A stretch of DNA of 64,000 nt from Nereocystis luetkeana (Eukaryota > Sar > Phaeophyceae > Laminariales > Laminariaceae): NCBI GenBank assembly GCA_031213475.1, contig JARUPZ010000003.1, positions 12,591,580 to 12,655,579 of the forward strand, written 5' to 3'. The position numbers and the translations under genes were made by a program. Numbering within the stretch: the first letter of the stretch is position 1; the number at the start of each line of letters is the position of its first letter. Of this stretch, positions 42,241 through 64,000 are shown piece by piece. Under the pieces are notes generated by a model. It was not told where the DNA came from, made no database searches, and saw only the letters and a list, made by a program, of their open reading frames with translations.

Positions 42241-43424
42241 GGATTATTACTTACTGGTACAGCAGTACTATACTTACACCACGACATGATCGTGCATGTA
42301 TGTGCGTCGTAGGTACGGCCCACTATTAATAGGAATGATTAGTAGTATGTGACCGAGGGTCGCTTCGCTCTCTCAGCTTCATTCTACATCCTCTACCACC
42401 AGCTATACTACAATGCTGGGGCCAATGGAAATTCCCATTTGCTGGCGCCGGCTGTTGGCCAGTCATGGTTTCACGATTTCATACTTCCAACGACGATCAC
42501 CCGCCTGTGGCTGGCCTGTGTGGTGGCCGGTGACGTCACACGCCACACAGCATGTCGACCAACAAACCAATTACCAGTTACCGATACTACCAACATGCAA
42601 AACTAAACGGAGCCGAAAACCGTAAATCCATTTTTGTCCCCTGCTCCCCTACGAGGCATAGCTTCCTGTAACAATATCAAAACTGATGCTGGATCATTTT
42701 TGGAAGTCGCGACCCGAGACCTTGGGCAACATACTCATACTCGGCTACTCCTACCCTGACGTTCTGCACCTCAACGTTCGTTGCGTGCGCTGTGCTGCAA
42801 GGTGAGACCGTGTGCAGGTATGGACGGGGCGCGGGTTGTTCTTGTCGCCTTGCAGCTCCGAAACATACAAGAAGCGATTCGAAAATTGAAAATAGAGGCA
42901 GTTTTTTCGTCCTGCTGCTGCGGTACTCGTACAGCAGTGGAGTATGGTATCTTCGGCATGCATGTTCAGATTGAGATACAATATCCTGTTGCTGTAGGAT
43001 TAGTTGCCAGCGCGGGCACGCGAGACATGAGGCGACAACTCAACGTGCCCCTGCTTGAGAACCCCGTTGCATCAAGTAGTGCCCGCCTTTCGCTCTGTGG
43101 CGTGCTGGTAGGATAGCTTTCACGCTGTCCTCGGGCGGCGTTGAACGTTCGCATGGCGCTTTGGTACTCCGATACGACCACTTTTTTTGTTTTTTCGCGG
43201 ACTCTTTGTTCCGGTCCGCCGAACCAGACTCCTTGTTGCAGGTTGAAGTTTGCAGTTTGAAGTTGCGATATCATCCACATTTTATACCAGCAGTACGTAC
43301 GTATCATATCGATACCAACGACGATGGCTTTATGTCCATATCGTGATGACATCCAACACACTACTGCTGTTGTTCTTGTTACGCATGCCGGAATCGCTTG
43401 GTTGACTCTATCTATACTTACCAG

Positions 43425-43535
43425 GGCAAGAAGGTACCAGCCTGCCTGGTATTAATATTCATAGTTAACCTCAGACAGGGCAAGAAGGTACCAGCCTGCC
43501 TGGTAACGATTAATATTTATAGTTAACCTCAGACA
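43425..43535 (+). repeat. 57-bp tandem duplication
   Basis: gggcaagaaggtaccagcct, gcctggtatt(aac), aatatt(c/t)atagttaacc and tcagaca occur twice in a row. Each unit holds gtaccagcctgcctggta, itself nearly palindromic. Confidence 0.9.
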
Positions 43536-46464
43536 CCCCTGTAACTGCCTTATTAGGGTTACGTATTATACCTGATTAATGGATGGCATTATAGTAACCG
43601 GTACGAGGAAATTACCGTAAATGACCCCCTAATGAGGTTTCGCCTGTACGTATTGCGTCTAGAAAACGCCTCCATACAGACCGAAAACACCCTGGATATG
43701 TGTGCGCTTCTTCGTAGCACTATTATCAGCGGTATATCGTAGCTCTCTAGCTAGACTATACGTAGCGCGCGCAGGTGGCACACAACAGAGAGGCTATGTC
43801 GTGCTCGTTACGTACATGGGGATTTCGACGAAGGCGATGAGGAGAGGACGCATCCCGTGAAGTTAAAAACCTTGCTGTATTTCCGGGTAGCGGTCATGGC
43901 AAGCGGTAATTGTGTTCAGCCAAAGTTGTTGATTACCGGTACGTGACAGCTCTGAATTGCGGTAACTACCACCCGTGCTCATATTTATATACGTGGCTGA
44001 ACCGACTATTTGTCCGACCGAGTACCTGCACCAGAAACCAAACTTCTCCAATGGGTAGCCTACTACTTGTACGTTACAAGCAGCACTCTTAGAGCGGCGG
44101 AGAAATTGCGCGTATAATATGTGCAAAACCATCCACACGTAAATTTAATACCTGGTGCGGTTATGTGTATAGCACCGGCGATGTCGGACTACGTTCGTTT
44201 TGGCAGTAAGTAGTAAGGCTGGGCCGGCGAATTACGTAACCCCCTCAGTGCCCTCTAAAAAAAACGCAAAAATCTCTACGAAATCCCTGCGTTTTTGGAC
44301 CCACTGCGCCGCCCGAGATCGTGTGCTCAGGCTCGCGGTTGATGGTGTTGCCAAACACACGGAGTTCTGCAAAGTTTATAGCAGTCACTTGTTCGGGTGG
44401 ACACAATTCCGCTTGTCAAATTTTGTGTCGGTGGTCGGGAATGTAAGGTTTCGGCCTATTTTTTTATCGTATAACTCAATGTATAGGAAAACCATATCGG
44501 GGATGAGTATGTTTTGTCCCCCCCGGAGAAAAACGAGGATGATAGGCTTCCTATTCCAATTCGAGGGCCGCTTGGGTGCCTACCCTCAGCAAGTAATTTT
44601 AGACACGAGCCCGGTAGTGGACATCTGCTGATAGTGAATCTTCCTAAGGTGGCTATTTGCGCACTCTGGTCAGGTTGGCTAAGGGGTAGTACGAAGTAGT
44701 GTACCCTGGTAGGTGTCAAGGGATGATCCACTGGAGTGTAAAACAAGTGTCTGTGCTTGGCCAAGCGCAGACGTCCTCTTATTGGTTGGTGCGAGACTTG
44801 CTCAAAGGAGGCAAGAGAAACGAGTGAACGAGAGGGGGCAGGTGGCTTGTAGCCAGATGGGGCCTTTTGCTTCAACCGGCTACAATCTACTGGCGAGGGA
44901 TACGTACATCATCTCCAAACCCAACTGCAGTCATACCTGGTACAAACACCCCGTGAAACCTGACGCATGAATATACATTAGCTCGTGAATACAGTCGCGT
45001 CTGTTCAGGCTACTTGGGATACTGTTACAGCCTACTGTTACAGCCTGCGAACCGGTATTGCAACTACAAATATTTTAATTCCAGGCGGTTATGGAGGAAA
45101 ATATCCAGCCGTAAGATTATATCTAAAGAATCCTACAGGCAGGCGGTTGGTCTATTTACTCTAAACCAGGTGCTCCCATCACAGTGTATTATACGCGGCT
45201 CAATCAACCTAGGCTCAATCAACCTAGTTTTCCAAGCCACAGCACATCCCGAGCTGGCCGAATCATAACCTAGAGTCTTTCCTAGCACAGCATCCGAGCC
45301 GGCTGAACCAGCTTACCGCCTTACCAAGCACAGCGTCCAAGCACTGATCACTCACTGATCACTCGCAGGCTTCAGGTTACGGTTCGAGTCAGAGGGTCGG
45401 CTTTAGGCGCCGAGCACAAAACCTCCGAGATTGTTTACCATCAGTAGGTGTCCACGCCTCCACGAGCCTGTCAGATGATTTCACAGGTCGACTCTGTTAC
45501 TGCCCCAGCTCCCGCCTCTCTGATCCCACCTGGACCTGATTCCACTTGGCACCGTGCTTTCACTTCGTGGTGAAGAAATATAATTAGCCGCCGGCAGGAC
45601 CCACCGAGGCACTCTACTCCCACGCGACTTTGTCCACCATAAGCGGGGTTTCCATCAGAACGGCCAACACTCGAATCAGTGTACAGGGCTGCGAACCGTG
45701 GTTTTCTCTCACAGGCTCGTGTCTACACATATTAATAGTTTCGTTTCGATCCTCGCGGGGATCTCTCTCAAACGCCCCCTGTTTTTGCCGCAATTACCCC
45801 CAAGCACGCTTTTTTTTCTGGTCTTGCCGCAATACGGGTAAGAATATGTTTTTTCCGGCCGTAATCCGACATCACTGTATAGCAGGAGTAGTGTGCCACA
45901 TGGGATGAGCCCACAGCGAGGTCAAAGTTCTAAATAGGAGCATGCTGCCAGGTAGTAAACAAAAACGTGCAAATCTGGATAGCCTTGCAAGCACGTGCAT
46001 CTTCTCCGCTGGTGCCAGCAAGATATTCGTTTGTCGTACGTATGATATTATACCAGGCACGTTGCTTGCCTCAGGCCGAGAGCGGAAGGGCGGAGTATGA
46101 TAAGCGTAGTGAAGTTTGAATAATGGAGATGCCATCGTTAGGGGCGGTGTTTGTATTAATAGACAGCAGTATCATAAGTAAGGATGTTGGTTCAGCGGGC
46201 AGGTTCAGAACATATTGACATGTTTTATCGTGCTACTGTAAATACCTGCCCGACACACTACTTGAAAATAGAGGGGTTTTTGTTTTTATAGATTTGTGCA
46301 AGTACGTCATCTGTGTACGACCGGTTGAGTGGTTGAAACTCTACTTTTTTGCCATCTGCGTGATACGCTAGACACGCTAATCGGCCGTGCTTGTTCTGTC
46401 TTAAATTTCAACGATACGGTGTCCATGAGGGAAGCCTGCGATATCGCAGTTGATACCCAGTTCC

Positions 46465-46561
46465 TTAACCCCTTTAGGACCGGAGTCCCGTTTTGGGGAC
46501 AAACTACTTGAAATTTGAGTAGTTTGTTCCCAAAATGGGGCTGCTGTTCTAAAAGGGTTTA
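46465..46561. mobile_element. Foldback element, family C
   Basis: ttaacccctttaggaccgga faces gggctgctgttctaaaaggg, and the centre actacttgaaatttgagtag is also palindromic. Confidence 0.9.
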
Positions 46562-47977
46562 ACTATTAGTAGGTGGCAAGTTGTTCGCGCGTGTTCATCG
46601 CAGTTGATACTCAGTTCCGTAAACTATCAATATATGGTAAGTCGTTCGCGCGTGTTCTTTTGGCAATCCTCGTTCACCTCAGCAGTGGTAGACGGCCAGA
46701 GCCGATTGACGAGGTGATTTCGTTCGCTCGAAATTGCGAACCGGCAGCGTAAATAAGTCGCAAAATCACCAAATATTTAATTTAACGCGCCGGCAGCTAT
46801 TGATACTACTACAGTACCGTGGCTACGTCACCTGTGAAAAAACGGATTTCCCCAAAACGTTTTTTGCTGATTTCCTCGCGGACCGTTTGAACTATTAATA
46901 CTAAGCTGACGTACCAGGTACATGAAAAACGGGCGTACATTGTTGAGCACGAAACGTGGTGAAAATAATGTCTAAAAAGCCCTGGACCCTTTTGTTTATT
47001 TGGAGCATTTTTTCGGTTTTAGAAAAATGCGGATCTCGTTTGCAGACAGCCCACTCTTTTTCCGAGTCGTTTCTGTGTTCTTGTCAAACGCCTACTCGCG
47101 CCTACTCGGCAACATCTACCTGAGGGTCCCACCGCCGTGGCCTTGAGGGCGAGGGTTCTTCATGTTTTCATCGTCCCGTTTTTTCGATGCGCGACCAAAT
47201 GTTGCTTCGGTTACGAAAATATTTTTTCATGCCGCCAGAGGCCGAGACCAATGAGATGCTGGTTATTTCAATGGTTGCTGAGTTTCAGCTCAAAACCGCA
47301 CTGCTTGCAACCAGATCACGCACGTGATAGTTGAGCCGAGAAGGTGATCTCTGGGTAACTTTCTCTACGGCACCATGGCAGCGGTGGAGAGTACGTACGA
47401 GTGTATGAGCGCCCTTGTGTATATGACTGTTGCGAAAAACAAATGTGCTTTTTGGTCGACCGTGTGAAAATGTTTCGGCCATCGCCAAGAATCGAGTTCG
47501 ACGAGCCAGCTCTTGGTTCTCTCCAGCCTCCAGGATAGGGAGAAGTTCGAGAACTCGGTGCGTTCGACAGGTCACGCCGGATCGATTAGGCGCATCACAT
47601 AGGCTCAGTGATACCATGGAGATCGCGCGGTCCATGAGGTCGAACGGGGTTGTGTGGCAGGAGATACGACCTGCTGAGTACTGCTTTGCAGGATGTGAAA
47701 ATGCAGATGTGAGCGTTGAGAATACCCCGACGATTCCATCCCACGGCAGCGGCCACACCATGGAATTGAGACTGCATCTCGACGCTGCAATATCCGCGCC
47801 CATATGTATGGTGTGTGGGAAGGGCATGGCGCTGAAACCGGCGCCATGCAGTGGTTCTAGAACCCGGTATCGGTGGTGAAATTTGACTGGTAGTGTGACG
47901 AGGCCTTTTTTCCCCCCTCTGTTCTCTCACATTGGTGCCCCCTCTTTGCACCAGCGCCATCTCGATATGCAACTCCT

Positions 47978-48085
47978 ACTACGGGGGAACACGGTAATCA
48001 GGACCAAATATGTTCTGCGAAAACACTGAAATATATAGGTTTGTGTATATGATGGGTCCTGTTTACTGCTGTGGTCCCCCGTAAT
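47978..48085. mobile_element. Foldback element, family A (diverged)
   Basis: Ends actacgggggaacacggtaa and gtggtcccccgtaat, with several substitutions and the usual middle (aaatatataggtttgtgt). Confidence 0.8.
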
Positions 48086-48884
48086 ACAACAGCGGGAAGG
48101 GGGGAGAAGAGCCTGCTATGTGACCCCGGATCTGAGTTACGAGTTGGAAGGAGAGAGAGAAGAAGATGTGCGAAGATAATGAATGGGATGAGAAAAAAAC
48201 AAACAAACAAACAAACAAACAAATACAACATGGAACGGCACGAAGTGCTCGAGCGGACCGATGTCCGTCGATGAGACAGGGCCTGATAGCATACCGCGGA
48301 TGAAATGTTGAATTTGTGCGTGATCGACCGCAGATTATTCAAGTGCTGGTAGAGGGAACAGAACCCAATTTCATATATCAGATCCACTATTGACTTGATA
48401 GTTGATTGGTTACAGATCCTTTCATTGGTTGAAGTTGGAACAAGTAGGTAGTTTTAGAGGAGAGGATTGCAAAATATCGATGGAATTGTTAGACGTCATA
48501 ACATTGTTTTTAAAAACGGGGATTTGGGGGATTTAATTTGATTGTCCTGACAGCGCCAGGTATCTACTGTACGTCACTGGGAACTGCTGTGCGTGTACAG
48601 CAGTTTAGACATTCCGACTGTAATATTGTCATAATAAACACGTTGACATGTAAATACTTTGTCCCCTGAACCGGCATGCCTACTCATGTGTAGACAACCC
48701 CTGCGTAGCGCTTCAACGCTTCTCGAACGACGCTCCACCTGTCGACTCCCTCGTGGGAGCTTGTGTACTACCCGCGGAACGTTGTCTTCCCCCTTGCGGG
48801 GCTTTGTTTCCCCCGACGGGTCGGTGTGTGGTGTGTCTCCCCTCCCGTAAGTGAGCCTGCTGTCAAATGTGGAGAGGATGCGTG
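48086..48884. other. Unclassified DNA with a family F fragment
   Basis: gagcctgctatgtgaccccg (48,104 onward) matches the 18,275 copy region, and an (AAAC)n run lies near 48,200. No gene seen. Confidence 0.5.
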
Positions 48885-49315
48885 GTCGTCCTCTCTCATA
48901 CTGGCGTCGATGGCAGAACGTCGATCTCGTGAGAGCATCTACCTTCGAACCCGCCAACTTGCTCTTGGCATGTCGGACACAGAAAAACATCGCGAAATGA
49001 GGTTGAAGGAGACAGCGAAAGTGGCCCTGCCGAGCCCCACCCCCACCCGAACCCTGGAGGACGACGACAAGGAGCTGAGCACACCCGGCAACCGGGACGC
49101 TGCGAGTGTCGGGTGTGCTCAGCTCCCGTGTCGTCGTCCTCCGCGGTTCGGGCGGGGGTGGGGTTCGGCCTTCCTGCTTTCACCGTGTTCTTCAACTCCA
49201 TTTCCGCTATGTTATTCGGTGTCCCGACATGTCAGGAGCATGTTGGCGGGTTCGAGGGTAGGTCTCTCGCCGCAGCAACGCCCCGCCGTCGACGCCAGTA
49301 TAAAGAGACAGTATT
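48885..49315. repeat. Large imperfect inverted repeat (arms about 200 bp)
   Basis: The left arm, from actggcgtcgatggcag to gagctgagcacaccc, is mirrored by gggtgtgctcagctc to gacgccagt, with a centre near 49,100. Both strands therefore read similar peptides (for example PCRRPP and GWGSA). A transcript would fold into a hairpin of about 200 bp. Confidence 0.85.
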
Positions 49316-49791
49316 GGGAGTGATGCTCTATTGACACGGACGCCCGCGAAGAACCGACGTGACCGGCATGTCGTAGGAAACTTTTGGATCGACGGGATCG
49401 GTCCCGTGTTGAAACAAATTGACAAGCCGCGGCCCAAGGTCTGGCGCTGAACAGCGGATTCGAAGCGGTTCGTCATTGCGCGGGAACGTAGCGTGTACCG
49501 TAGTCACTGGCTTGCCTCCTCGGTTGCCCCCTGGCTTGAAACTAGCAGCTTAAACTGTGCACCCTTCCACGCTGGTGAAGGGCATAAGGCGGTCGAATAG
49601 GGCTGATTTGAGCAATCCCCATGTTCTCGGAGGGGAAAATGAATCAGCGCTACTTGAGGCTTCACCCGAAGCAAGAGCTACACGGCAATCGATGGCTCCT
49701 GACGAGAGCTGCTGGTATAGCGTACGGAGAGGCTCATCGCAGATGACCGACAGAAATTCGGAAGGCGAGGAGATCGGTAGAGTCTTCGTTG

Positions 49792-50307
49792 TCAGGACGT
49801 TATATATTTTCCCTTGGAATCAGCGACAAGACGGTACTGCGACGGGACAGCAACAACATCGTCATCGAGACCCTCGTCTACAGTAAGCCTACGTGCATCT
49901 CTAGCTGTGACCACCGGAGTTTTGGGTGTCGAGGGAACCTGAGGAGATTGTGAGAGGGTGACAGTTGGCGCAGATACGCCAAACGCACGGTTCACAGAAC
50001 TGTTCGCTCTCGACGAAGACCCCGACAGACTCACAAAGCATTCCTGCATCAGGGTTTCAGTCTGATGCGACAACTGGTCGACCTTGCCGGCGAGTATCCG
50101 ATCAAGTCGGCCTGTCCACAATCTTTTCTCAGCCTCTCCCGTCATAGGACTGAGTTCCGCGGAGCTGTCGACCGCGCGCGTCGCCACGATGCCGCCAGCC
50201 TCGCGGGGTCTTCCCGCCGTTAGCGCCCTGCCCTTTCGCCCCCGCTCCCAACCGTACCGCTGTCCCAACAGTTTATGCAAGTAAACAAACAGCGTGGAAC
50301 CCGCCAT
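49792..50307 (-). CDS. Hypothetical protein, 171 codons, unspliced frame
   Basis: The frame MAGSTLFVYLHKLLGQRYGW to SKGKYITS has balanced composition and an amphipathic stretch RLDRILAGKVDQLSHQTETL, unlike the repeat-derived frames around it. I recognise no domain. It might be a single-exon gene, an exon of a gene on the - strand, or a retroelement fragment; the neighbouring sequence gives no support either way. Confidence 0.3.
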   Translation of the reverse strand: MAGSTLFVYLHKLLGQRYGWERGRKGRALTAGRPREAGGIVATRAVDSSAELSPMTGEAEKRLWTGRLDRILAGKVDQLSHQTETLMQECFVSLSGSSSRANSSVNRAFGVSAPTVTLSQSPQVPSTPKTPVVTARDARRLTVDEGLDDDVVAVPSQYRLVADSKGKYITS

Positions 50308-50375
50308 CGACGTCCTCTCTCCGGCAAACCCTTGTCCCCTCGAAAATGTGCCAACATCATCGTGCAGACTATACG

Positions 50376-50499
50376 GGTTGCACCCGGAAACATGAGCTAC
50401 TGTAGATCATTCGAGATCGGGGCTATGTGTTCCTTGAAATATCCAGATCATGAAGCGGGAATGATCCGTAGACGATCTGTTTGTCCGAGGTGTGTGTGA
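50376..50499. mobile_element. Foldback element, family E (right part)
   Basis: cacccggaaacatgagctac to gacgatctgtttgtccgagg and tgtgtg. The left part is missing. Confidence 0.65.
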
Positions 50500-50519
50500 A
50501 AGCCCTCCAAACTCGGGAA

Positions 50520-50786
50520 AGCGGCAGATCCGGCAGCGGAGGGTTCGGCAACAACGAGTCCGGCAGCTGGGCCCGTGAAACGGCGACTCCGGTTGGCGGT
50601 GGATCTCTCGGCCCCGGTGCACCCACTCGGGGTGCCGGAATTCCCTCGGGCGCATGGCGGAGGGGTGCTTTCAACAACAAGGAGAGGAGAAGCGCCACCA
50701 ACACGGACGCGACTAGGCGCCTGCGTCGTCTCAACCGCCGCGACAAGAGAGCGGGCGACTCCGAGGACAACGACGACGAGCCGTGA
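50520..50786 (+). CDS. Possible terminal exon, Gly/Ser/Arg-rich then acidic tail
   Basis: After cgggaaag a frame reads SGSGGFGNNESGSWARETAT, then AFNNKERRSATNTDATRRLR, and ends AGDSEDNDDEP with TGA. GC-rich third positions and an acidic C-terminal tail resemble the host exons more than the surrounding repeats. No upstream exon was found, so this may be a pseudogene fragment. Confidence 0.3.
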   Translation, partial: SGRSGSGGFGNNESGSWARETATPVGGGSLGPGAPTRGAGIPSGAWRRGAFNNKERRSATNTDATRRLRRLNRRDKRAGDSEDNDDEP

Positions 50787-50814
50787 GGGTGCCCAGCTGG
50801 AGCTTCGCCCGTGT

Positions 50815-51045
50815 CGGTTGGGTTGTGTCTGGTTTCAGCGAAAGGCGCGAAGAGGATATATACCGCTCCAAGTCCGTAGCAGTAGGTGCTTCTCTTGCAG
50901 TAGTGCCTGGTGTCCCCGTCTATGAGAGTCAGTTGGGTTGTGTCCGATTTCCCGGACAGGTGTGAAGAGGAAGTCCGGCTCCAAGCCCCTAGCAGTAGGT
51001 GCTTATCTTGCAGTGTTGCCCGGTGTCCTTGGTTTATACCAGAAA
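50815..51045 (+). repeat. Tandem duplication, about 117-bp unit
   Basis: gttgggttgtgtc, gaagagga, gctccaag, agcagtaggtgctt and cttgcagt occur twice in the same order. It lies directly after the 50,520-50,786 frame. Confidence 0.8.
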
Positions 51046-51725
51046 TCGTCTGCGAGGCCGCCGCGTGCCCTAGCGTTCTATTTGTGTCGTAGGAGTTGTT
51101 TTTGAGACAACCTCCCCCCCCCCGCCCCCCCCCCCCCCCCCCCGCGCCCCCCCGCGAAAGCGTGTGGCGTGTGGCGTGTGCGGAGCGTGCGTCTTCTTTG
51201 TTGAATTGTGTGTCCAAGAGCGTCCGTCCCGAGCCACAGTCTAACCTCTTGTGTTTGCGTTTTTCGGGGATAGCAGTGGTCCCCCCGTAAGAAACAAGAA
51301 ATCAGACGGGAAGAACAGTACGCTGGCTCATAAAACACAAAATATGTACTTGAGTATTTTGTCTCCGATCGTCTCGACGAGTCCGCGAGGACGGCTCCAT
51401 CGATGAATGCCGTGTGACTTAACATCACAGTTGATACCGCTGCTGATGTATCCGTTATCCCGCTCACATGGTTTGGAATATCATCCTTCTTCGCGATTTG
51501 TCCGGTTCAGCCGTACCAGCTCGGGGTCACACCTTAGGCGAGGTACCGCACTAAAGTGGAACCCTGACTGTATGATGTTTAGAGGGGGGTACTCCCCTTG
51601 TTAAATATTTCAATTTTCCTGGAATGTTTATTTGGTCTGCATATGCTTGCTGCGTACACGTACTATTAATATTACCCGACAAAAGCTCAAAACGCGTGGA
51701 TGGAGGTCGGGGGTGGTAGCGGAGT

Positions 51726-51818
51726 CTAACTTATGGCGCTTAGCCGCGTATAATTCATCACTTAAGGCGTCCGGCCCCGTGAAGATATGATCCTGGGTTC
51801 AATTCCTGGGTCGACAAA
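51726..51818 (+). tRNA. tRNA-Ser/Leu-like sequence (pseudogene or SINE head)
   Basis: tggcgcttagc, cttaaggcgtccgg and ctgggttcaattcctggg follow one another. CTGGG-TTCAATT-CCTGG is a good T arm with B-box consensus. Length (about 93 nt) suits a class II tRNA with a long variable arm, but the acceptor and anticodon stems do not pair well. A T-rich tail (gacgttttttt) follows. Confidence 0.35.
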
Positions 51819-52930
51819 TGTTTGACGTTTTTTTCGTTTTGCCTTGAACGATTTCAATTTGATGGTCGTGGTCGACACACGTGGAATTAGGGTACCAAGT
51901 TGGCCCTGCGGGTTACCAATTATGTATGCAGGGGGTCCTACTCGAGGCCAGGGCACCAAAGGGGAAGTAAGACCCACTGGGGTCAAGATACCAAGCGAGA
52001 GGAATGTGCCAAGCTGGAGCGCGCCGTGCCAAGCGCGGTGTATTTTGTTTACCCCGCGTTTTGGTAAGGGGGAATATTCCCAGAAAGCCATACCATCTGC
52101 CAAGTGGAGGACTCTACTTGATATTGACCGAAACAGCCACTTCGCACTCGACTCGTACTTAGGCAACTCGATCATGGCAGTACGTCGTAGTGACCTAGAC
52201 TGTTCTGAACCCATTTTCTGAACACTGAAAGTACAGTACTGCCAGGTAGACTTTGTGCCCCGCGGGTATTGTACCTACGGGAGTTTTCTCCCTCTCGTGG
52301 AAGAAAATGGCTAGACTGATCGTACGTACTCGTAAACCTGGTATTGTTTTGGAGCGAATTTCAGCACGCTTTTCATGAAGCAAGCTAAAAATCTCGGTCC
52401 GATTATTGACACATATGTACATATTTTGAAGTTTTTCGTCCAGCGACATTGCCCCCTATCATATACACCAACCCCGCGTTTGTTCTTCCCACCCTAGCGG
52501 CGCCGCCAACCCCCGCACACACGATTGCGCAAGCCCCACACGATAGCATCGCACCAGCCCTAGTCTCAGCTTCTGGCACACGCTATGGCCTTCGGACCCG
52601 GTTGTCTCCCGTACGGCCTGTTTGCTGTCGCCCGTTGGGACCTACGCAGGATCGCTGGCGGTTTCACACCCCATGGATTAAGGCAGTGTAGACTACCGTG
52701 TATAGGACGGGAGATGACACCACTCCCCCCTCGCACGATTTTTTTAGGCTGGTTTTGCTACACCCACAGCGGTGGAGGTTTTGCTATTGCCGGGAGCGAT
52801 GCGGCTATGGAAAGAGATATCTCGAACGATATAATTATCTTTCCAAACAAAAGCTGCCATCTTCCAGCCTTGGTCTGGAAAACAAAATTAGCGCGGAAAT
52901 TCATCCCAGGAGGCATCTTGCGTGTCGCAT

Positions 52931-53013
52931 ACCAATCTGGACGGAAATGTAAGGACCGAGTTTTCTTCATATTAGTGTACAAACGATCCTTATGTTTCCG
53001 TCTAGTGTGGTAC
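52931..53013. mobile_element. Foldback element, family B
   Basis: tctggacggaaatgtaagga faces gatccttatgtttccgtcta and gtgtggtac. Confidence 0.8.
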
Positions 53014-53240
53014 ACACGAGTAAGAGCGCTCGGTAGATGTCGGCAGTTCCGTGCTCTCGCCTCAACAGCAGCTGTCCTGTGTTTTTGCGAGCCGGTACGG
53101 TAGAAGCTCCCCGGCGGGTGCGAGCCAGCCCCCCTGGGGAGAGAAAGTGGAGTCGCTTTTTCGATCAACACTGTTTTGTCTGAGTTAGCATTTCAGCTGC
53201 ATGTGCATCAATCGCCGAAAAGGGAGCCGAGCACGTATGT

Positions 53241-53710
53241 AAGTAAACCATTTAGGGGATTTATTTATGCACTACTGCTGTACATGTACTTGGAGTGTTT
53301 AGAGTTGCCTGGTCGGTAGAAAAAAATAAAAAATGCACCGGTACCTCGTACTATTACAGTTCGTCCGCGCCCACATCCGCACGAGTGCATAACAGCACGT
53401 CACGAACCATGACCGTTGTTGTTGTTGTTGTTGTTGTTGTTGTCCTCAGATTCAGCTGGCCAAAAACCCAGTCCACGGTCTCAAGCCAAGGCCCCCTAAA
53501 AACCTTGGAGTGAACGAATAACCTAGGGAAAATAAGTAAATACGAAGTATATATATACAGTATGCACGTCGTCACACCTGAGGTACATCGTACATACACC
53601 TCAGGCAAGAAGTAAGCGCACCATGCTGTGCTCCTCACGTACGCGCGCCCCCGACGATATTCAGCAGCATTTAATCGGAGCCACAACTCCTTAGACCCGA
53701 AGACCCGAGC
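53241..53710 (+). promoter_or_regulatory. Upstream region of the DEAD-box gene (promoter and 5' UTR expected)
   Basis: No TATA box at a convincing distance. A (GTT)n run lies at 53,416-53,442. The 40 bases before the ATG (aactccttagacccgaagac and cgagc) lack in-frame upstream starts. Position is the only evidence. Confidence 0.35.

Positions 53711-64000
<10,290 letters not shown>

Larger units (their letters stand above)
41841..47970. other. Unclassified intergenic DNA
   Basis: No host gene could be supported. It contains short tandem duplications (43,430-43,535 and 45,200-45,225), a family C element (46,465-46,561) and many TACCTGGTA-type words. The longest notable open frames (143 codons at 44,200-44,631 and 180 at 47,285-47,827 on the - strand) lack domains and codon bias I can recognise. 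Confidence 0.55.
51046..53240. other. Unclassified intergenic DNA upstream of the DEAD-box gene
   Basis: It contains a C run at about 51,113-51,143, a fragment ending agtggtccccccgtaag (family A end, 51,281-51,297), the tRNA-like patch and a family B element. Long frames at 51,762-52,214 and 52,585-53,103 have no recognisable domain. Confidence 0.5.

Noticed and set aside
44200-44631. 143-codon frame in intergenic DNA
   Set aside because: No recognisable domain, splice context or third-position bias; reported only as unclassified DNA.

Overview
This is eukaryotic nuclear DNA with two spliced protein-coding genes on the + strand. They are separated by about 22 kb of transposon- and repeat-rich sequence. 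Many short GC-rich exons sit between introns of 0.2-3.5 kb full of microsatellites, minisatellites and small foldback elements. Together with a TTAGGG-type internal repeat, plant-like AAA-ATPase architecture and a non-LTR retroelement of restriction-like-endonuclease type, this suggests a stramenopile, most likely a brown alga such as Ectocarpus. That assignment is inference; no database search was possible.

1-31,542: one very long gene in at least 24 exons (5' end possibly outside the window). It encodes about 1,300 residues of a large AAA-ATPase resembling the plant At4g02480/At1g02890-type proteins, with an Msp1/ATAD1-like C-terminal AAA domain. Order: acidic Ser/Asp/Glu N-terminus, degenerate first AAA-like domain, Gly/Pro-rich linkers, complete catalytic AAA domain split over exons 18-24, stop at 31,540-31,542. 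Exon phases agree throughout except for one G-homopolymer frameshift in exon 5.

31,543-53,710: no convincing host gene. It holds triplet arrays (CTA, TTA and about 94 uninterrupted TTC units), a rearranged LTR retroelement with two LTRs in inverted orientation nested in a small foldback element, a decayed RT-CCHC-RLE non-LTR element on the - strand (38.4-41.8 kb), two tRNA-like patches, a roughly 200-bp-arm inverted repeat at 49.1 kb, and unclassified low-coding DNA.

53,711-64,000: the 5' five exons of a DEAD-box RNA helicase of the DDX5/DBP2 (p68) group. The window ends inside a later intron, so helicase motifs IV-VI are missing. That intron carries a perfect 600-bp tandem duplication and a 58-bp-type minisatellite.

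At least six short dispersed families with terminal or internal inverted repeats recur through introns and intergenic DNA. The two host genes show no functional linkage; both are P-loop NTPases, which is probably coincidental.
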